Assembly: GCA_037127315.1 (NCBI GenBank)
Contig: JBBBDQ010001293.1
Location: 1,514,501-1,578,500, forward strand
From: Ascarosepion bandense
Lineage: Eukaryota > Mollusca > Cephalopoda > Sepiida > Sepiidae
Direction of reading: 5' to 3'
Length of the DNA: 64,000 nt
The notes beneath the pieces are model-generated. The model ran no database searches, had not been told where the DNA came from, and worked only from the letters and a program-made list of their open reading frames with translations. Positions 39,335-49,984 of the stretch are shown here, one piece after another. The stretch's first letter is position 1, and each line of letters starts with the position of its first letter. The position numbers and the translations under genes were made by a program.

Positions 39335-39402
39335 TCAATGTTCCCAAGTACTTTCAATCTCCTTCCGAGACTATCTTCAGGGGTGTGAGTTGTGATAACA
39401 AA
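39335..39402 (-). ncRNA. Hammerhead-like ribozyme motif
   Basis: Minus strand: helix I inner CCC/GGG and outer CTCA/TGAG around an internal loop, CTGAAGA, one extra T, helix II AGTCTC/GAGATT (six pairs including G-T, loop GGAAG), GAAA, then G-TA-C closing a very short helix III before TT. Helices I and II are convincing; helix III is doubtful. Confidence 0.5.
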
Positions 39403-39429
39403 AAATAACCGCAAAACTGTGTTGATAAA

Positions 39430-39834
39430 AATTAATATAAATTTTCTTCGTGCTTCAAATGTAACGGTTGACAAATTGCTTAGCGGTCATTAGAATGTAA
39501 ACATTATTGAAAATGGAATATTTTTTATGTTGTAATGACATGGTCGTGCATGTATTGAAGGATGAAAAAATTGTTCTTTCTTTAAACATTATAGAACATT
39601 ACTACAGTCTTCATAGCTGATTCTATTAATTGAAAGCTGAAGATTTTAATGAATATTGCCTTGAGGATCTTCAGTTTGCTTTTGTTCTTTTCTTGGTGTA
39701 GGATAGTTGTATTATCGATCAATAATTATTTATATTGTGAATGTAGACAGTACGAAAGTATTTTATTAAAAATAAGCGGACACAACTTTTGCAATTTATT
39801 TTATCTGATATGCCTAAAAAAAATTCCTGCCTAA

Positions 39835-39836
<2 letters not shown>
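39430..39836. other. Unassigned AT-rich DNA
   Basis: A 61-residue frame at 39649-39834 is unrecognised. Confidence 0.4.
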
Positions 39837-39900
<64 letters not shown>

Positions 39901-39901
39901 T
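39837..39901. repeat. (CA)n(TA)n microsatellite
   Basis: Compound dinucleotide tract. Confidence 0.95.
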
Positions 39902-39929
39902 ACACAAAGAAAATATCATTTAGATATTT

Positions 39930-40110
39930 TAAAAAATGTATTAATTATATTCTAGCGATAAACAGCACGTACATTGTTCTTGATAAGTATAATTTTTCTT
40001 GTAGATCACAGTATAAAGTGTAGATCACACACCAAAGTAGATTCATGACACGTAGATCGCAAAATAAATTGTAAATCGCATGCCATTATTAGTTTAAAAC
40101 TTCAGTGTCA
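39930..40110 (-). repeat. Family M dispersed repeat
   Basis: TATAATTTTTCTTGTAGATC, AAAGTAGATTCATGACACGT and AAATCGCATGCCATTA are the inverted counterparts of 16740-16920. Confidence 0.65.
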
Positions 40111-40194
40111 CATGGAATTTATTTTATTCTATGTCATTAATTTTCATATATATATATATATATATGCGTTATGCACATAAAAGCCTGTTTCGCA

Positions 40195-40290
40195 GTCCAC
40201 CAGTGTGGCTAGACATCCACTTCTTCTGGCCGGGATCGAAACTCGACCGATTTAGTGTCAGTCGGAGTCGCTAACCCTAAAGTCATTATG
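40195..40290 (-). mobile_element. SINE-D fragment, diverged
   Basis: Minus strand: GCGACTCCGACTGACACTAA, TCGGTCGAGTTTCGATCCCG (a good B box), then GATGTCTAGCCACACTGGTG and CTGCGAAACAGGC. The hammerhead core is reduced to CTGGTGG...GAAAC. TA repeats follow on the element's 3' side (40146-40165). Confidence 0.65.
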
Positions 40291-40299
40291 TTATTGCAA

Positions 40300-40453
40300 G
40301 TTTTTATAAAAGCATTATATCATTATAGTGATATAATGCTTTTAGAAAACCTTTGTTATCACAAGATGACATTATTAACCTCTACTTTGTACTGAGCACT
40401 CTTTAAAAAAGTTAATTCATGAACAGTCGTTTTTAATCTAGTTGTTCTTTCAA

Positions 40454-40494
<41 letters not shown>
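40300..40494. repeat. Hairpin, tail motif and (TA)n
   Basis: AAAGCATTATATCATTATAG and TGATATAATGCTTTTAG form an 18-bp hairpin. CTACTTTGTACTGAGCACTC follows as the shared foldback tail motif, then a TA tract. Confidence 0.7.
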
Positions 40495-40499
<5 letters not shown>

Positions 40500-41562
40500 G
40501 ATAGATAGAAAGAGAGAAAGTGCTGAATTGTAATGATGATTAGCTCCAAGATTTTTGCTTTTTCACTAGTTTTACTGATATAATTTATTTTTGAAACAGT
40601 TCTTTTTATCGTAAAGTGCGGGTGGGGATATGTTTTTTTTATCGTTTCGGGTTAGTGATAGAGCGTTTTGTCACTTTAACCTGCTGAGATTATTTTCTGT
40701 ATTTCGCTACACGTAGGAGTCCGTTCTAGTGAAGGGTAATTGCATACTGTTGCAGGTTAATTTGGCCTTGTGGTAGATAGCCCACTATAAGTCAGAAAAT
40801 GATTATAAAATCAAGAAAGGCAAACTGAGTATAAAATAACATTTATATATACATATATCAATTAATGTTTTTACAATTAAAGCATGACTTGAATACAGGT
40901 TTAACGGAGGTTAGAATGTTCATGGCAAATAATGAGCTGAAAGAGATAAAAGGCTTAGGAATGTAGTGGGAGGAGGTATGTGAGGAATGTCTTTGAGGCA
41001 GTCGCTCCTGAGGTCAGTAAGTACTTTTGAGACAATGGAGAAGGTAAAGAGGCAAGCATAGTAGCCGCTCGACTTATGTCAAGGGAGACACTGGTTACTC
41101 TTACCAGTCTGTCTTGGATGTTTTTTGTCTCGGCTTTTTATATCTGCTTTTTGGATCAAAACAGCTCGTTTTGAATTTCATACTTGTATTTGATTCTGGG
41201 CTTCACATTGACTGGTAAATAAAATTCGCGTAGGCTCGCGAAATGGAAATTTGAGATTTGATTAATTTTTATTTTTCAACCGGAACATATGCGCGAATAC
41301 ACCTACGCAGAGACGAATTTTGTTCATTTGCTTTTTAGTCGGTATAGAGCAAACATCCGGTCCATCACTTTTGCTCGGTATCACCACAAGTTCTTAAAGA
41401 AAAAAATGGTAAAATCATTTATTGCAAATCTACTGAAGACACCACATGGTACAAACCTAGGTCGCGTAATAACTCGTTTACAAATGAAGAATATATATAT
41501 ATTTGAGTGAGTATAGAACGAGGAGAGAAAATAAAAGTTTTTTTTCTCGTCCAAAACATTAA
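40500..41562. other. Unassigned DNA
   Basis: No recognised family. The 73-residue frame at 41289-41510 has mixed composition but no known domain. Confidence 0.4.
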
Positions 41563-41564
41563 TT

Positions 41565-41845
41565 TAAAACAGTGCTCGATATATGATGTATAGAGCTGTG
41601 AATATTTATTATAAATTATGTTTTAGAACATGTACATAATTTTTCTATATATGTCCTCTTCTCTACAATCATATGTTTGTTTCAATGTTTGGACTCCAGC
41701 ATATCATCGGGAGAAGGAAAGAGACTCTGTCCTTCTCCCGATGATATGTTGGAGTCCAAACATTGAAACAACCATATGATTGTAGAGAAGAGGACATATA
41801 TAGAAAAAATTATGTACATGTTCTAAAACATAATTTATAATATAT
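41565..41845. repeat. Foldback, ~110-bp arms, eroded hammerhead-like cores
   Basis: Left-arm words GTTTTAGAACATGTACATAA and CAATCATATGTTTGTTTCAA return inverted as TTGAAACAACCATATGATTG and TTATGTACATGTTCTAAAAC. Each arm holds CGATGA, a stem ATGTT/AACAT and GAAAC. U4 of the core reads C, so the motif is not canonical. The inverted tail motif GTGCTCGATA lies at the left edge. This is the empty-site relative of the Helitron-bearing foldback at 30400-31380. Confidence 0.8.
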
Positions 41846-42342
41846 ATATGTAATATAGTAATATAATCATTACTTTTCCTTTGAATGTATTTTTTTAAAG
41901 TTTGCAACTGTTTTGATATTATAATTTACCTTACCTCTATATTTTAAAAATTCTTAATCAAACGTGTGATATAAGCAATGTAAAAATTAGTTAAAAGCAA
42001 TGCATTCTTCTTTCTTTCTGACTTTTGCACAAAAGTCATTATTGTAAAATAAAAAGAATGACCGAAAACGAATATAACCGTACAACATAAAAAAATCGTG
42101 TATGACGGAAGAAATTATATTAAAGCCAATTATTTTAGTAATTATTTTTATAATTGTCAATTAGAAAGTTTGTAATTAGGACAATCGCTGAGGAAAATTT
42201 ATTTTCTGTCATATTTATTACTCCTGTTTTTAAAATTCTTCAGCTTCTCTGGTTACATTTCTTTTCACTTTTTCTAAGCATTACTCCTGTGCTTATATGA
42301 ATATTGCAGCGACTTTAACGAACTAGACTGGAATTTGAATTC
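41846..42342. other. Unassigned AT-rich DNA
   Basis: No recognised feature. Confidence 0.4.
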
Positions 42343-42343
42343 A

Positions 42344-42632
42344 CTCAGTCAGTTAAATGTCATACGTGATACACACTTTGAGCTATCATGTCTGACTGGA
42401 CAGAAGATTATCCCGCAGTACGCTGCCATTGCTTTTTGTGGTAGACTGGTTACCAGCCAAGGCTATAGAACCCAATCTGTTCTATTAATTAACCCATAAC
42501 TGGAGGGAAGAGACAGATTAATACCTTTTCTAAGGGTATTTTTGCGTAAGTGAATGCAAGGAATTCAGAACTCGGGACCCCCGATTTGTCGTTCCGAGTC
42601 GATATCCACGGTACCACAACGTACATTCAGCT
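42344..42632 (-). mobile_element. SINE-A, small deletions
   Basis: CAGTCAGTTAAATGTCATAC to TACCACAACGTACATTC. The ATCATGTCTCGAAAGAGAC part of the terminal hairpin is shortened and a few head bases are missing. Confidence 0.88.
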
Positions 42633-42784
42633 TCCCGCTTTCCTCACCTACACCACAGACCTAACATTGTGTTGGTTCGAGCTAATGGCTAGACTCCTCT
42701 CCTATTTCCAAGCGAATCTCGCAGGCAGTTTTCATTCTAGTGAGTATAGTTCCAGCTTCACTTTCGAATTTATGCTCTACTAAG

Positions 42785-42954
42785 TTTAAAGTAGCGGCTC
42801 GTAAGGAGAAAACAACTAACCAAGTTTTAATTCCGTTACTTTCACATTTACACAAACATCCTTGAAAAAGTATTCGATCCAATCTTTTTTATCCCTAGCT
42901 GTTGGTTAAATAGTAAGAAACACTGGGTTTTCTTGCAGTGGTTGGCAACGAGTC
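42785..42954 (+). mobile_element. Old SINE-A/5S-SINE copy, left part
   Basis: GTAGCGGCTCGTAAGGAGAA, CTTTCACATTTACACAAACA, CTGTTGGTTAAATAGTAAG and CACTGGGTTTTCTTGCAGTG follow the body order with heavy decay. The copy continues at 43434. Confidence 0.6.
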
Positions 42955-43433
42955 GAGCAGAATGACACATCCAAAACCTTATGTAGTCAAGGCCCAGCGC
43001 AAACTGGAGTTCACAATTATCTACAAACGCCGTTCTGTTGACTTGTTTATTTCATCTACCGGTCAGTGCACTCGAGAAAACTGAATAAAGACGAGGCACC
43101 ACCGTCTGATCCGGCGGGCGTGATTTTACCGCTCGGCTACGGAGAGCTTCTAAGTCAGGCAAGGTTCTATTTGGCTCAAAGGATATTCACTCGTCAAGAG
43201 TTTCACGAAAACCATATCTGCTCAGTTTCGTATCCGGCTGATACCACACTTATTGCCCGGCGTCTTTGACCGGCCCATGTGTAAAATAAACGCGCTTCAC
43301 AGCAAAACCCGAAGTTCGCTGGGCGCCCTTAACAACTTTGATATCGCTACCCAGATTACAGCCACTGCGTAAGAGTTAGTCGACGACGGCTCGCCGCGCG
43401 GTCGGTACATGCATGCACGCTTGGCAACTAGCT
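42955..43433. mobile_element. GC-rich ~480-bp insertion with 15-bp flanking duplication
   Basis: The old SINE is interrupted exactly between GGTTGGCAACGAGTC (42940-42954) and GGTTGGCAACTAGTC (43434-43448), one mismatch in 15, as expected for a target-site duplication. The insert is far richer in G+C and CpG than its surroundings, has no poly(A) and no visible inverted termini. A 67-residue frame (43066-43269) lacks any known domain. Its class is unknown. Confidence 0.5.
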
Positions 43434-43520
43434 GGTTGGCAACTAGTCTACCACTTAAAAGTAACGGTAGCCTATTGCAGAAACTTTTTTTTTCTGCCAA
43501 GTCTGTTATGAATCGAAAAT
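43434..43520 (+). mobile_element. Old SINE-A copy, right part
   Basis: GTCTACCACTTAAAAGTAAC, GGTAGCCTATTGCAG and AAGTCTGTTATGAATCGAAA continue the interrupted SINE. Confidence 0.6.
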
Positions 43521-44444
43521 AAAATGATCAACCGTTCAAAATAGGTTCTATTTACACCTGGATCAATAAGGTAAACATAGGTCCAGTTTGCACTATAGTT
43601 AAAAGAAAGATATGGACGTGTATTGAACGAGATTCACAAAGTAGTCGGCTTTTGGACTGGTTACTCCACTGTTCAAGTATACATGACGCAAACAACAGAG
43701 CAAATGAACTATTCGTAATCGTCGTAAAAATGTTATCAGTAATGATAATGTTAATGGTAATAATTTCTTAGTATTGATTTTCCATCTTGTTACATGATAA
43801 AAATATTAGGATTATTGATAAGGGCCTTGCAAAATATTAATCCGTCCTGACAAATAATGGCAATAATTTTGAATTTTTTACAAATAATAACCTTATAAAC
43901 AATTCTGAGATGTAATATACAAAAGAAAGAAATAATAATAACATATAAAAATAAAACAAGGAAGCTATTGTTCATTTGTACAACACTAATTTTTTTCATT
44001 CAGCGTTCCTTTGCATTATGTTATTTTTCCTTTTTCGTTTCAAATGTAAAAAGCCATTTGTTGCAATGTTCCTCAGGAGTTCTTATGAATTTTAATCAGC
44101 TTCAGTAATTGTAGGAAAATTACAAATTATACCGGCGTTTACGAGCCACTCCTCCACTGTTTCCGGGTTGGCGGCGATTCGACGAGTCAATAATGAACGC
44201 TGGTTCAGAAATGGTGCGTAGATTGAAAAGAATTAGGCTCGAAAAAAGATCATGTGGAGAAATGATGGACTCTTATATGGTTGCAGGAAAAGATGGGCGG
44301 GTTTTCGAAAATCTTAAGTATCTCAAGGCTTCAATGCCTTCAAGGCCTGTTTCAAAATCTTCAATATTCATTATTGTTAAGGTTTTATCAGGTAGTCTGA
44401 CACCTTAACATACACACTAACACTCATAAAATGTTTTGAAAAGA
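43521..44444. other. Unassigned DNA
   Basis: No repeat family or coding motif is recognised. A 71-residue frame at 44193-44408 is unidentified. Confidence 0.4.
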
Positions 44445-44488
44445 ATGAAAATTCTCTCCGCAAAATAAAAAATGCATAATAATATGCT

Positions 44489-44540
<52 letters not shown>

Positions 44541-44570
44541 AGCATATTATTATGCATTTTTATATTTTTA

Positions 44571-44616
<46 letters not shown>

Positions 44617-44654
44617 AGCATATTATTATGCATTTTTTATTTTGCGGAGAGAAT

Positions 44655-44695
<41 letters not shown>
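44445..44695. repeat. Three-unit inverted/direct repeat separated by (TA)n
   Basis: GCATAATAATATGCTTTATA with flanking TTCTCTCCGCAAAATAAAAA on the left is inverted at 44533-44570 (partial) and again at 44611-44660 (with TTTTGCGGAGAGAATTTTC). TA tracts lie between and after. The central copy lacks the GCGGAGAG end, so one palindrome has been expanded by a partial duplication. Confidence 0.88.
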
Positions 44696-44697
<2 letters not shown>

Positions 44698-44739
44698 AGA
44701 AGGGAAAAAACAGACAGATTAAAACTCATTGTCCATGCA

Positions 44740-45020
44740 TTTACTTTTATAAAGAGTGCTCGATACAGAGTAGAGCTTAATATTGTAATTTTGTTATTAT
44801 AGTGGTTTATAATAGCATGATATCACTACACCAAAAATAATTGACTCCTTAATTTTCTAAATAACCATGAATTCATCTTATATTTTCTAAATAAATTATT
44901 TTCACCGTTTATTTTAAATTATCACCTGAAGAAGAAAAATATTGTTCTGAAAGATGAAAATTTTTGTGTAGTTATAGAATAATTTTTTTATTTATTTTAA
45001 AATTTCTGTGTAGTTATATA
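44740..45020. repeat. Foldback-family element with hammerhead-like core
   Basis: Starts with the inverted tail motif AAGAGTGCTCGATACAGAGT, has GATATCACTACACCAAAAAT and ends GTGTAGTTATA, as in the foldback at 3408-3546. At 44928-44965 CTGAAGA, stem AGAA/TTCT (loop AAATATTG) and GAAAG form a canonical-order core, and CAC/GTG can start helix I. The rest of helix I and helix III are weak. Confidence 0.5.
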
Positions 45021-45057
45021 ATAAACAATTGTAATAACATATATATTCAAAATTATA

Positions 45058-45115
<58 letters not shown>
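45058..45115. repeat. (TA)n(TG)n microsatellite
   Basis: About 24 bp TA then 34 bp TG. Confidence 0.95.
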
Positions 45116-45120
<5 letters not shown>

Positions 45121-45179
45121 GTTTATAATTTTTACACCCCGTAATTAAAATAGACTGGGCTACTATCATTACAGTATGC

Positions 45180-45285
45180 TGATTTTCTAAACTTAGCTTA
45201 GATGTGTCGCAAGGTACTTAAAATTATGGGTTACTCAGTGAGGAGCGAACTCAAAACTACAAAAGCGCAGATATCACATAGCAAT
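45180..45285 (-). mobile_element. SINE-E fragment
   Basis: AAACTTAGCTTAGATGTGTC, GCAAGGTACTTAAAATTATG and CTCAGTGAGGAGCGAACTC follow the order seen at 46850-46990. The B-box region survives as GAGTTCGCTCCTC; the A box is lost. Confidence 0.55.
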
Positions 45286-45500
45286 CTAGCACTCTTTTCT
45301 TTGTTTCCAATGAGATTTTCCTGACTGGTTAGCTTTTGAAATGCATACCAATGCGTCTTTAGATTTCAATGTAGCACTTTCCATCCTCTGTCAGTACACT
45401 TCCCAGATATTGAAATTTCTTTACTCGTGTTCGAAGCAACCATTGATGATTAGAAAATCTGCACCGTTGTTTGATTTTGCTCTTGCCCCCTACAGCCATC
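45285..45500 (-). pseudogene. LINE-A (RTE-like) fragment after the RT core
   Basis: Minus strand: KFQYLGSVLTEDGKCYIEI, then RRIGMHFKS and RKISLETK, matching KFKYLGSLLTEDGKCNTEIR at 53590. Frame and stop damage is clear, and the copy lacks the WTISSKMK...LGH part. Confidence 0.75.
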
Positions 45501-46503
45501 TGTGAAAACAAAGTCTTTCACACAGTATCTAAAACAGATGTGTTGATATAACGAAATACACAGCTCAATATTTTATTAACATCATGCTTACCATGTATCT
45601 CCGGCCAGGTGTACATTTGAATTTTTCCAGACTTGGCAGATTGGATACCAAGAACGAACAACCGGAGTTGTTTTGATTAGAATATATCTCCAGTTGGCCA
45701 ATTGGGGAATGGGATATTTTTCTTGAAATCAAAGCGTAAGAATTTAGATCGTGTTTGTTTAAACAGTTCTGAACATTCTTTCATGTTTTCATAAAATACC
45801 TTGCGTTTTCTCATGTAAAGAGCCTTATTGATTTCAAGATTCCGTCTAGAAAAAAAAAGGTATTTTTTTCTCAAACGTAGTAGCTGCATAATTTTTAATA
45901 GTAGAAAGACCTGAGTTTGCCGATATCCTGTAATGAAATTTGGCTTTTTCTACACAATTACGTTATAGGAGCAGACACTAAACTGAATATCGAAAAAATA
46001 AAATGTTGGGCACACTGAAGTTAAGCAACTTCAAGCCTAGTTTTTTTTTTTTAGATTGGTGACGTTTGAGTTTGAGTTCTGTTTAACGGCATATCAACCT
46101 CTTCGGGTTAATTAATGCCCCAAAAGTAGGGTTTTAAGGATGTTGTTTTAATTCTTGGTTATAGTGAGAAGTTGATTCAGACAGATTTTGACAAAAAAGT
46201 TGTTTTTATTTTTTATTTTTAGTTTAGAAAACTGAGGATATCTTCTGGTTTTATGTTCGAAAATATATTGCTGGTAATATTTTTTTCCTTCAAAAATGTG
46301 TTATGGTAATAATATTTCCTTCAAAAAATGTATATTTTTCTATAAAATCTATTTTTATACTTTCATAGTGTTTTGACCCCAGTTTGGGGGGTTAACTATT
46401 TGCCCATAGCTGGGACCCTAACAGGTGCTACCACTTCGGGTCAACAGTAATTAAGAGGTGATTCCATGCGCTTAACAAACCTCTCAATCAGAGGCCTTGC
46501 CCT
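45501..46503. other. Unassigned DNA
   Basis: Contains AT-rich internal near-repeats around 46250-46340 (AATATTTTTTTCCTTCAAAA and AATATTTCCTTCAAAAAATG). No gene or family is recognised. Confidence 0.4.
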
Positions 46504-46504
46504 C

Positions 46505-46795
46505 GGATATAGTTACCGTCATACCCAGGACTTTTAGATTGGTGACCGCTTGAGAATGCAAGGTGCTTGAAAGTGCGGGTGGTGCAATGGATAACGGTTC
46601 GGAATTGTTAATCAGCGTGCCGAGTTTCAATTTTAGTTGGGTTTGTTATATTCATCTACGCTCAAATACCTTTGGGAAAGGCATAAACCCGCTTCTTCTC
46701 AACCCCCAGCTTATATATTTCCAAAGACTTGCATCACTAAAACATTATCTCCGAAAAAATCTTTTAATATCTAAAAGTATGTTCTGGCTTTAAAT
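46505..46795 (+). mobile_element. 5S-SINE, 5'-truncated in the 5S part
   Basis: The 5S remnant (TTTTAGATTGGTGACCGCTT, GAGAATGCAAGGTGCTTGAA) is followed by GGTGGTGCAATGGATAACGG (A box TGGTGCAATGG) and a weak B box GAGTTTCAATTTTAG. The body has CGCTCAAATACCTTTGGGAA and CTTGCATCACTAAAACATT. Confidence 0.78.
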
Positions 46796-46839
46796 AGCCA
46801 TTATACAATGATATAGGGCGAAACAACAAAACTTTTTAT

Positions 46840-46990
46840 AGTCATTTTCTAAGCTCAACTTAGATGTAACAGAAGGCCGAAAGTATGAGGCACGCAGTGA
46901 GGATCAAACTCACTACTCAATCGCAATGATTCTAAAGAGACAAACTTGCTAACCATTACGCCACGTCGAGATGACTCTAGATGACTAGAA
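46840..46990 (-). mobile_element. SINE-E, tRNA-like head
   Basis: Minus strand: GACGTGGCGTAATGGTTAGC with A box TGGCGTAATGG, and GTGAGTTTGATCCTCACTG with a B-box-like GTTTGATCC. The body follows (GCCTCATACTTTCGGCCTTC, GTTACATCTAAGTTGAGC). The head could be a decayed tRNA pseudogene, but the second copy at 45180 favours a SINE. Confidence 0.65.
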
Positions 46991-47018
46991 ATTGGCATCT
47001 GATTTCTTCACTGACCTA

Positions 47019-47393
47019 CACTACCTGCTATAATTATTAGGCCACCCCAGTTTTTAAAAAAAATTATGTATTTCATACTATTTTTAGTATTTATTACGAA
47101 ATGGATAATTCTAAATGAAAACAGAATGGTTCATATTATTACTTTGCAAAATTTTACAAGGCAGCCAGGAAGCTTTTGATTTGGGCAGTCAGTGAGAAGA
47201 AGAAGAGGGAAGAGAGCACAAAAACTGGACACCATAACAGTTAATTTGATGCACATGTTATTGTACAGTATTAACAACAGAATCATTCTATTTTCATTTA
47301 GATATATCCACTTGGCAATACATACTAAAAATAGTATGAAATACATCATTATTTTTTTTAACTGGTGTAGCCTAATAATTATGGCCAGTAGTG
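47019..47393. mobile_element. Tc1/mariner-like MITE, ~75-bp terminal inverted repeats
   Basis: Left end CACTACCTGCTATAATTATT + AGGCCACCCCAG is the inverse of the right end CTGGTGTAGCCTAATAATTA + TGGCCAGTAGTG with few changes. The inverted repeats continue through ATTTCATACTATTTTTAGTAT. TA flanks both sides, the target of Tc1/mariner elements. The TGGCCATAATTATTAGGC type of terminus is usual for that superfamily. The 230-bp interior has no transposase motif. Confidence 0.85.
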
Positions 47394-47395
47394 TA

Positions 47396-47848
47396 GCTCT
47401 AACATTTCATCCGGGAAAAACTAGTCAGTTACATTCAATGCCTCTAAAACCAAACTAGATTAATTCGATCTGACTTCGAACTGACACCAATCACGATAAA
47501 TGGGTGTTCCCCCAGGGAGACCTCATGCCTCCAGCGCCTGTTGGATCTGAAACTCGAGTAGATCTCGTACATCGCTAAAGAGGCTGGAAAAATGGTCAGT
47601 TCTTTGTACAGTTGCAGTTAATACCTGACATATGATGCTATTCTCTATTTTTATAAGAGCTACATCAAATAATTCCCCACTCTACAAACACTTTCCTACA
47701 AACCAAACCACATCTCTGCTCTAACATTATTCCATGTAAAGTTGTCAAACGAACTACATTACTTACTCCCACAAGTCCTAACTTTCACAGCTAAAACCCA
47801 CTACGCACATTGAAGCGAACCACTCTCATTCCTTCATATTTCATTTGT
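47396..47848. other. Unassigned DNA
   Basis: No recognised feature. Confidence 0.4.
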
Positions 47849-47849
47849 G

Positions 47850-48028
47850 AGAAATAAGTTCCACTCGAGAAGCTTCTTTCCGCGAACCACTACCCAAAAA
47901 GTGTGTTTTCCAGATCACTACAATCTTGATCTGCTCAAGTCTAGGATTAACCGTCATCTTCCCCCACTTGTGCGCAAAAACTGTGCCTCTGCAACGCTCA
48001 ACCTCAAGTAACTCCCGATATTTGTACA
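47850..48028 (+). repeat. Family G repeat
   Basis: CACTCGAGAAGCTTCTTTCC, GCGAACCACTACC, CAGATCACTACAATCTTGAT and CTGCTCAAGTCTAGGATTAA match 18180-18465 inverted. TTTGTACAGGGTCACTC at the right end corresponds to AATCACCCTGTACAA there. Confidence 0.7.
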
Positions 48029-48029
48029 G

Positions 48030-48340
48030 GGTCACTCATTTTAGTGCCATACGTGATACACGCTTTGGGCGATCATGTCTCGAATGTGACATGACTGACT
48101 AGGCAGAAGATTATCCCACATTAGGTTGCCATTGTTTTCTGTGGTAGACCGGTTGCCAGCCAAGGCTATAGAACCCAATCTGTTCAATTATTTAACCTGT
48201 AACTGGAGGGAAGAGAGGGATTAATACCTTTCCCAGGGGTATTTTTGCGTCTGTGAATGCAAGGAATTCAACTGGATTTCGAACTCGGCTCCCCGATTCC
48301 TCGTTTCGAGTCGATATCCACTGCACCACAACGCACATCA
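48030..48340 (-). mobile_element. SINE-A, full length
   Basis: CACTCATTTTAGTGCCATAC to ACCACAACGCACATC, moderately diverged. Confidence 0.9.
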
Positions 48341-49298
48341 ACACGAAAAATGATGATCAATCTAAAATTAAAACATATTTCCCTGATTTTATAAATTTCA
48401 AGTGACAACAATCAATGAATATCTTAAGTTTCTTTATTACGAAACGGCTATTGCTAACATCACCATTAACCATTGATTTGGGCGCCATTAATTCAAAACT
48501 TACTTTCAAAGTATTTCTCATTTGTTTCATCATCGGCTACCGGTACAAGCTTTTGCTTACAGCTCTCGCGTTCAATTTTAGGGCTTGTCAGCTCTGAACA
48601 AGGATATGAATTATTCATAGCCATTAATTAAACGGCTTTTTTTCTTTTTCTTTTTCTTTTTTTTTTGTCGGGTGTTGGGCATTTAATGACTTTCCTATTA
48701 AAAGGTTAATTTTATTTATAGCGCTGGGTCGACCAAAGGTCAACATTTTCCTATTTACGTTCCTCGGTATTTTGTTAATAATACAGAGTGACAGTCTGTC
48801 CATCTTACTAACGAACTGACCCTGTTGTAAGGCTTGTATTTTTAAACTTCGAGACAAAAGACTCGTTCGTTTATATATCGGACTCTCGCGTATATTAACG
48901 ATTTAAGGCACTAATAGCTGAATATTTGCATCTGCTAAAAATACGCAAAAACAGTTAACATAATTACGGGGCGACGATAAAAATTTCACGCGCTGACCAA
49001 GAAATGAAAAAAAAAAAAAACCCTGATATTTTATCAGATTTTAACAAGTGGCTTGGGCATAGAACTTTTCAGCACGTCTTGATATTTAAATACATTGGCA
49101 AACTTTGTTATACAGGGTGTGATGGATGAACTGTGGTCTAAATTAAATTAAAATGAAAATAACACTAACATTTCATTTTAACAGATATATTTACCAAAAT
49201 GACTCAAAAATTGTCTGGAAATATTTAAGAGAAAATGTATTTAATAAATTCATCATTGACTTCATTAATGAACAAAAACATAGCAATTTGAGTTAAAT
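48341..49298. other. Unassigned DNA
   Basis: No recognised element. A T-rich run lies near 48637-48667 and an A run near 49007. Confidence 0.4.
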
Positions 49299-49299
49299 G

Positions 49300-49438
49300 C
49301 AGAAAACTAAGACATCCGGAAGTGGCATAACTCCTGGAACGAGACTAATCTGCCCCAGTGATCAATTCAAAATTTCAATCACCTGAAGAAGGTCGGAGCG
49401 TAAAATGGCAGAAACACCATGAATATTGTAATAAAGAT
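49300..49438 (+). repeat. Family F repeat, left part
   Basis: AAGACATCCGGAAGTGGCAT, CTGCCCCAGTGATCAATTC, CCTGAAGAAGGTCGGAGC and GCAGAAACACCATGAATAT are in family order. It is split by the following SINE-A and resumes at 49777. Confidence 0.8.
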
Positions 49439-49776
49439 GAGGACAACAGTCAGTCAGTTAAGTGCCATACGTGATACACGCTTGGGCGATCATGTCTCGA
49501 AAGAGACATGACTGACTGGGCAGAAGATTGTCCCGCAGTAGGTTGCCATTGCTTTCTGCGGTAGACTGAATGCCGACCAAGGCTATAGAACCCAATCTGT
49601 CCTGCTATTTAACCCATAACTGGAAGAAAGCGACGGATTAATACCTTTCCCAAGGGTATTTGCGCGTAAGTGAATACAATGGATTTAACTGGAATTCGAA
49701 CTCGGCTCCCCGGATTCTCGTTCCGAGCCGATAGAAAATATCCACTGTACCACAACGCACATCCGAGGACAACAGT
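49439..49776 (-). mobile_element. SINE-A with 12-bp target-site duplication, inside family F
   Basis: The element is bounded by identical GAGGACAACAGT at 49439-49450 and 49765-49776. Family F sequence continues on both sides, so the order of events is clear: SINE-A after F. An extra GAAAATA in the head near 49734 is copy-specific. Confidence 0.93.
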
Positions 49777-49960
49777 AAATAATGTAAATAATTACAATGC
49801 CTCATCTCAGAAATATAGACAGATTTTGAAGAATTCTGGAGTGTACAATGGACGAAACGTTCTAAATATTGCAAGAAATATGTGAACAAAAGGCCGAACA
49901 ATGTAAATAATATAAATAATTATAATACCTCATCTCAGAAATATAGACAAATATATTCAA
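49777..49960 (+). repeat. Family F repeat, right part with internal duplication
   Basis: AATGTAAATAATTACAATGC and CTCATCTCAGAAATATAGAC occur twice (49783-49822 and 49890-49950), so the terminal ~100 bp of F is tandemly duplicated here. Confidence 0.8.
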
Positions 49961-49984
49961 ACATACATTCGATTTTCACCTTTT

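Noticed and set aside
43066..43269. 67-residue frame in GC-rich DNA as a possible exon
   Set aside because: No recognised domain, no convincing splice sites, and the GC-rich segment has duplicated flanks that mark it as an insertion.
46900..46985. Functional tRNA gene on the minus strand
   Set aside because: A and B boxes are recognisable but I could not pair a full cloverleaf, and a second decayed copy at 45180 shares the same downstream body.
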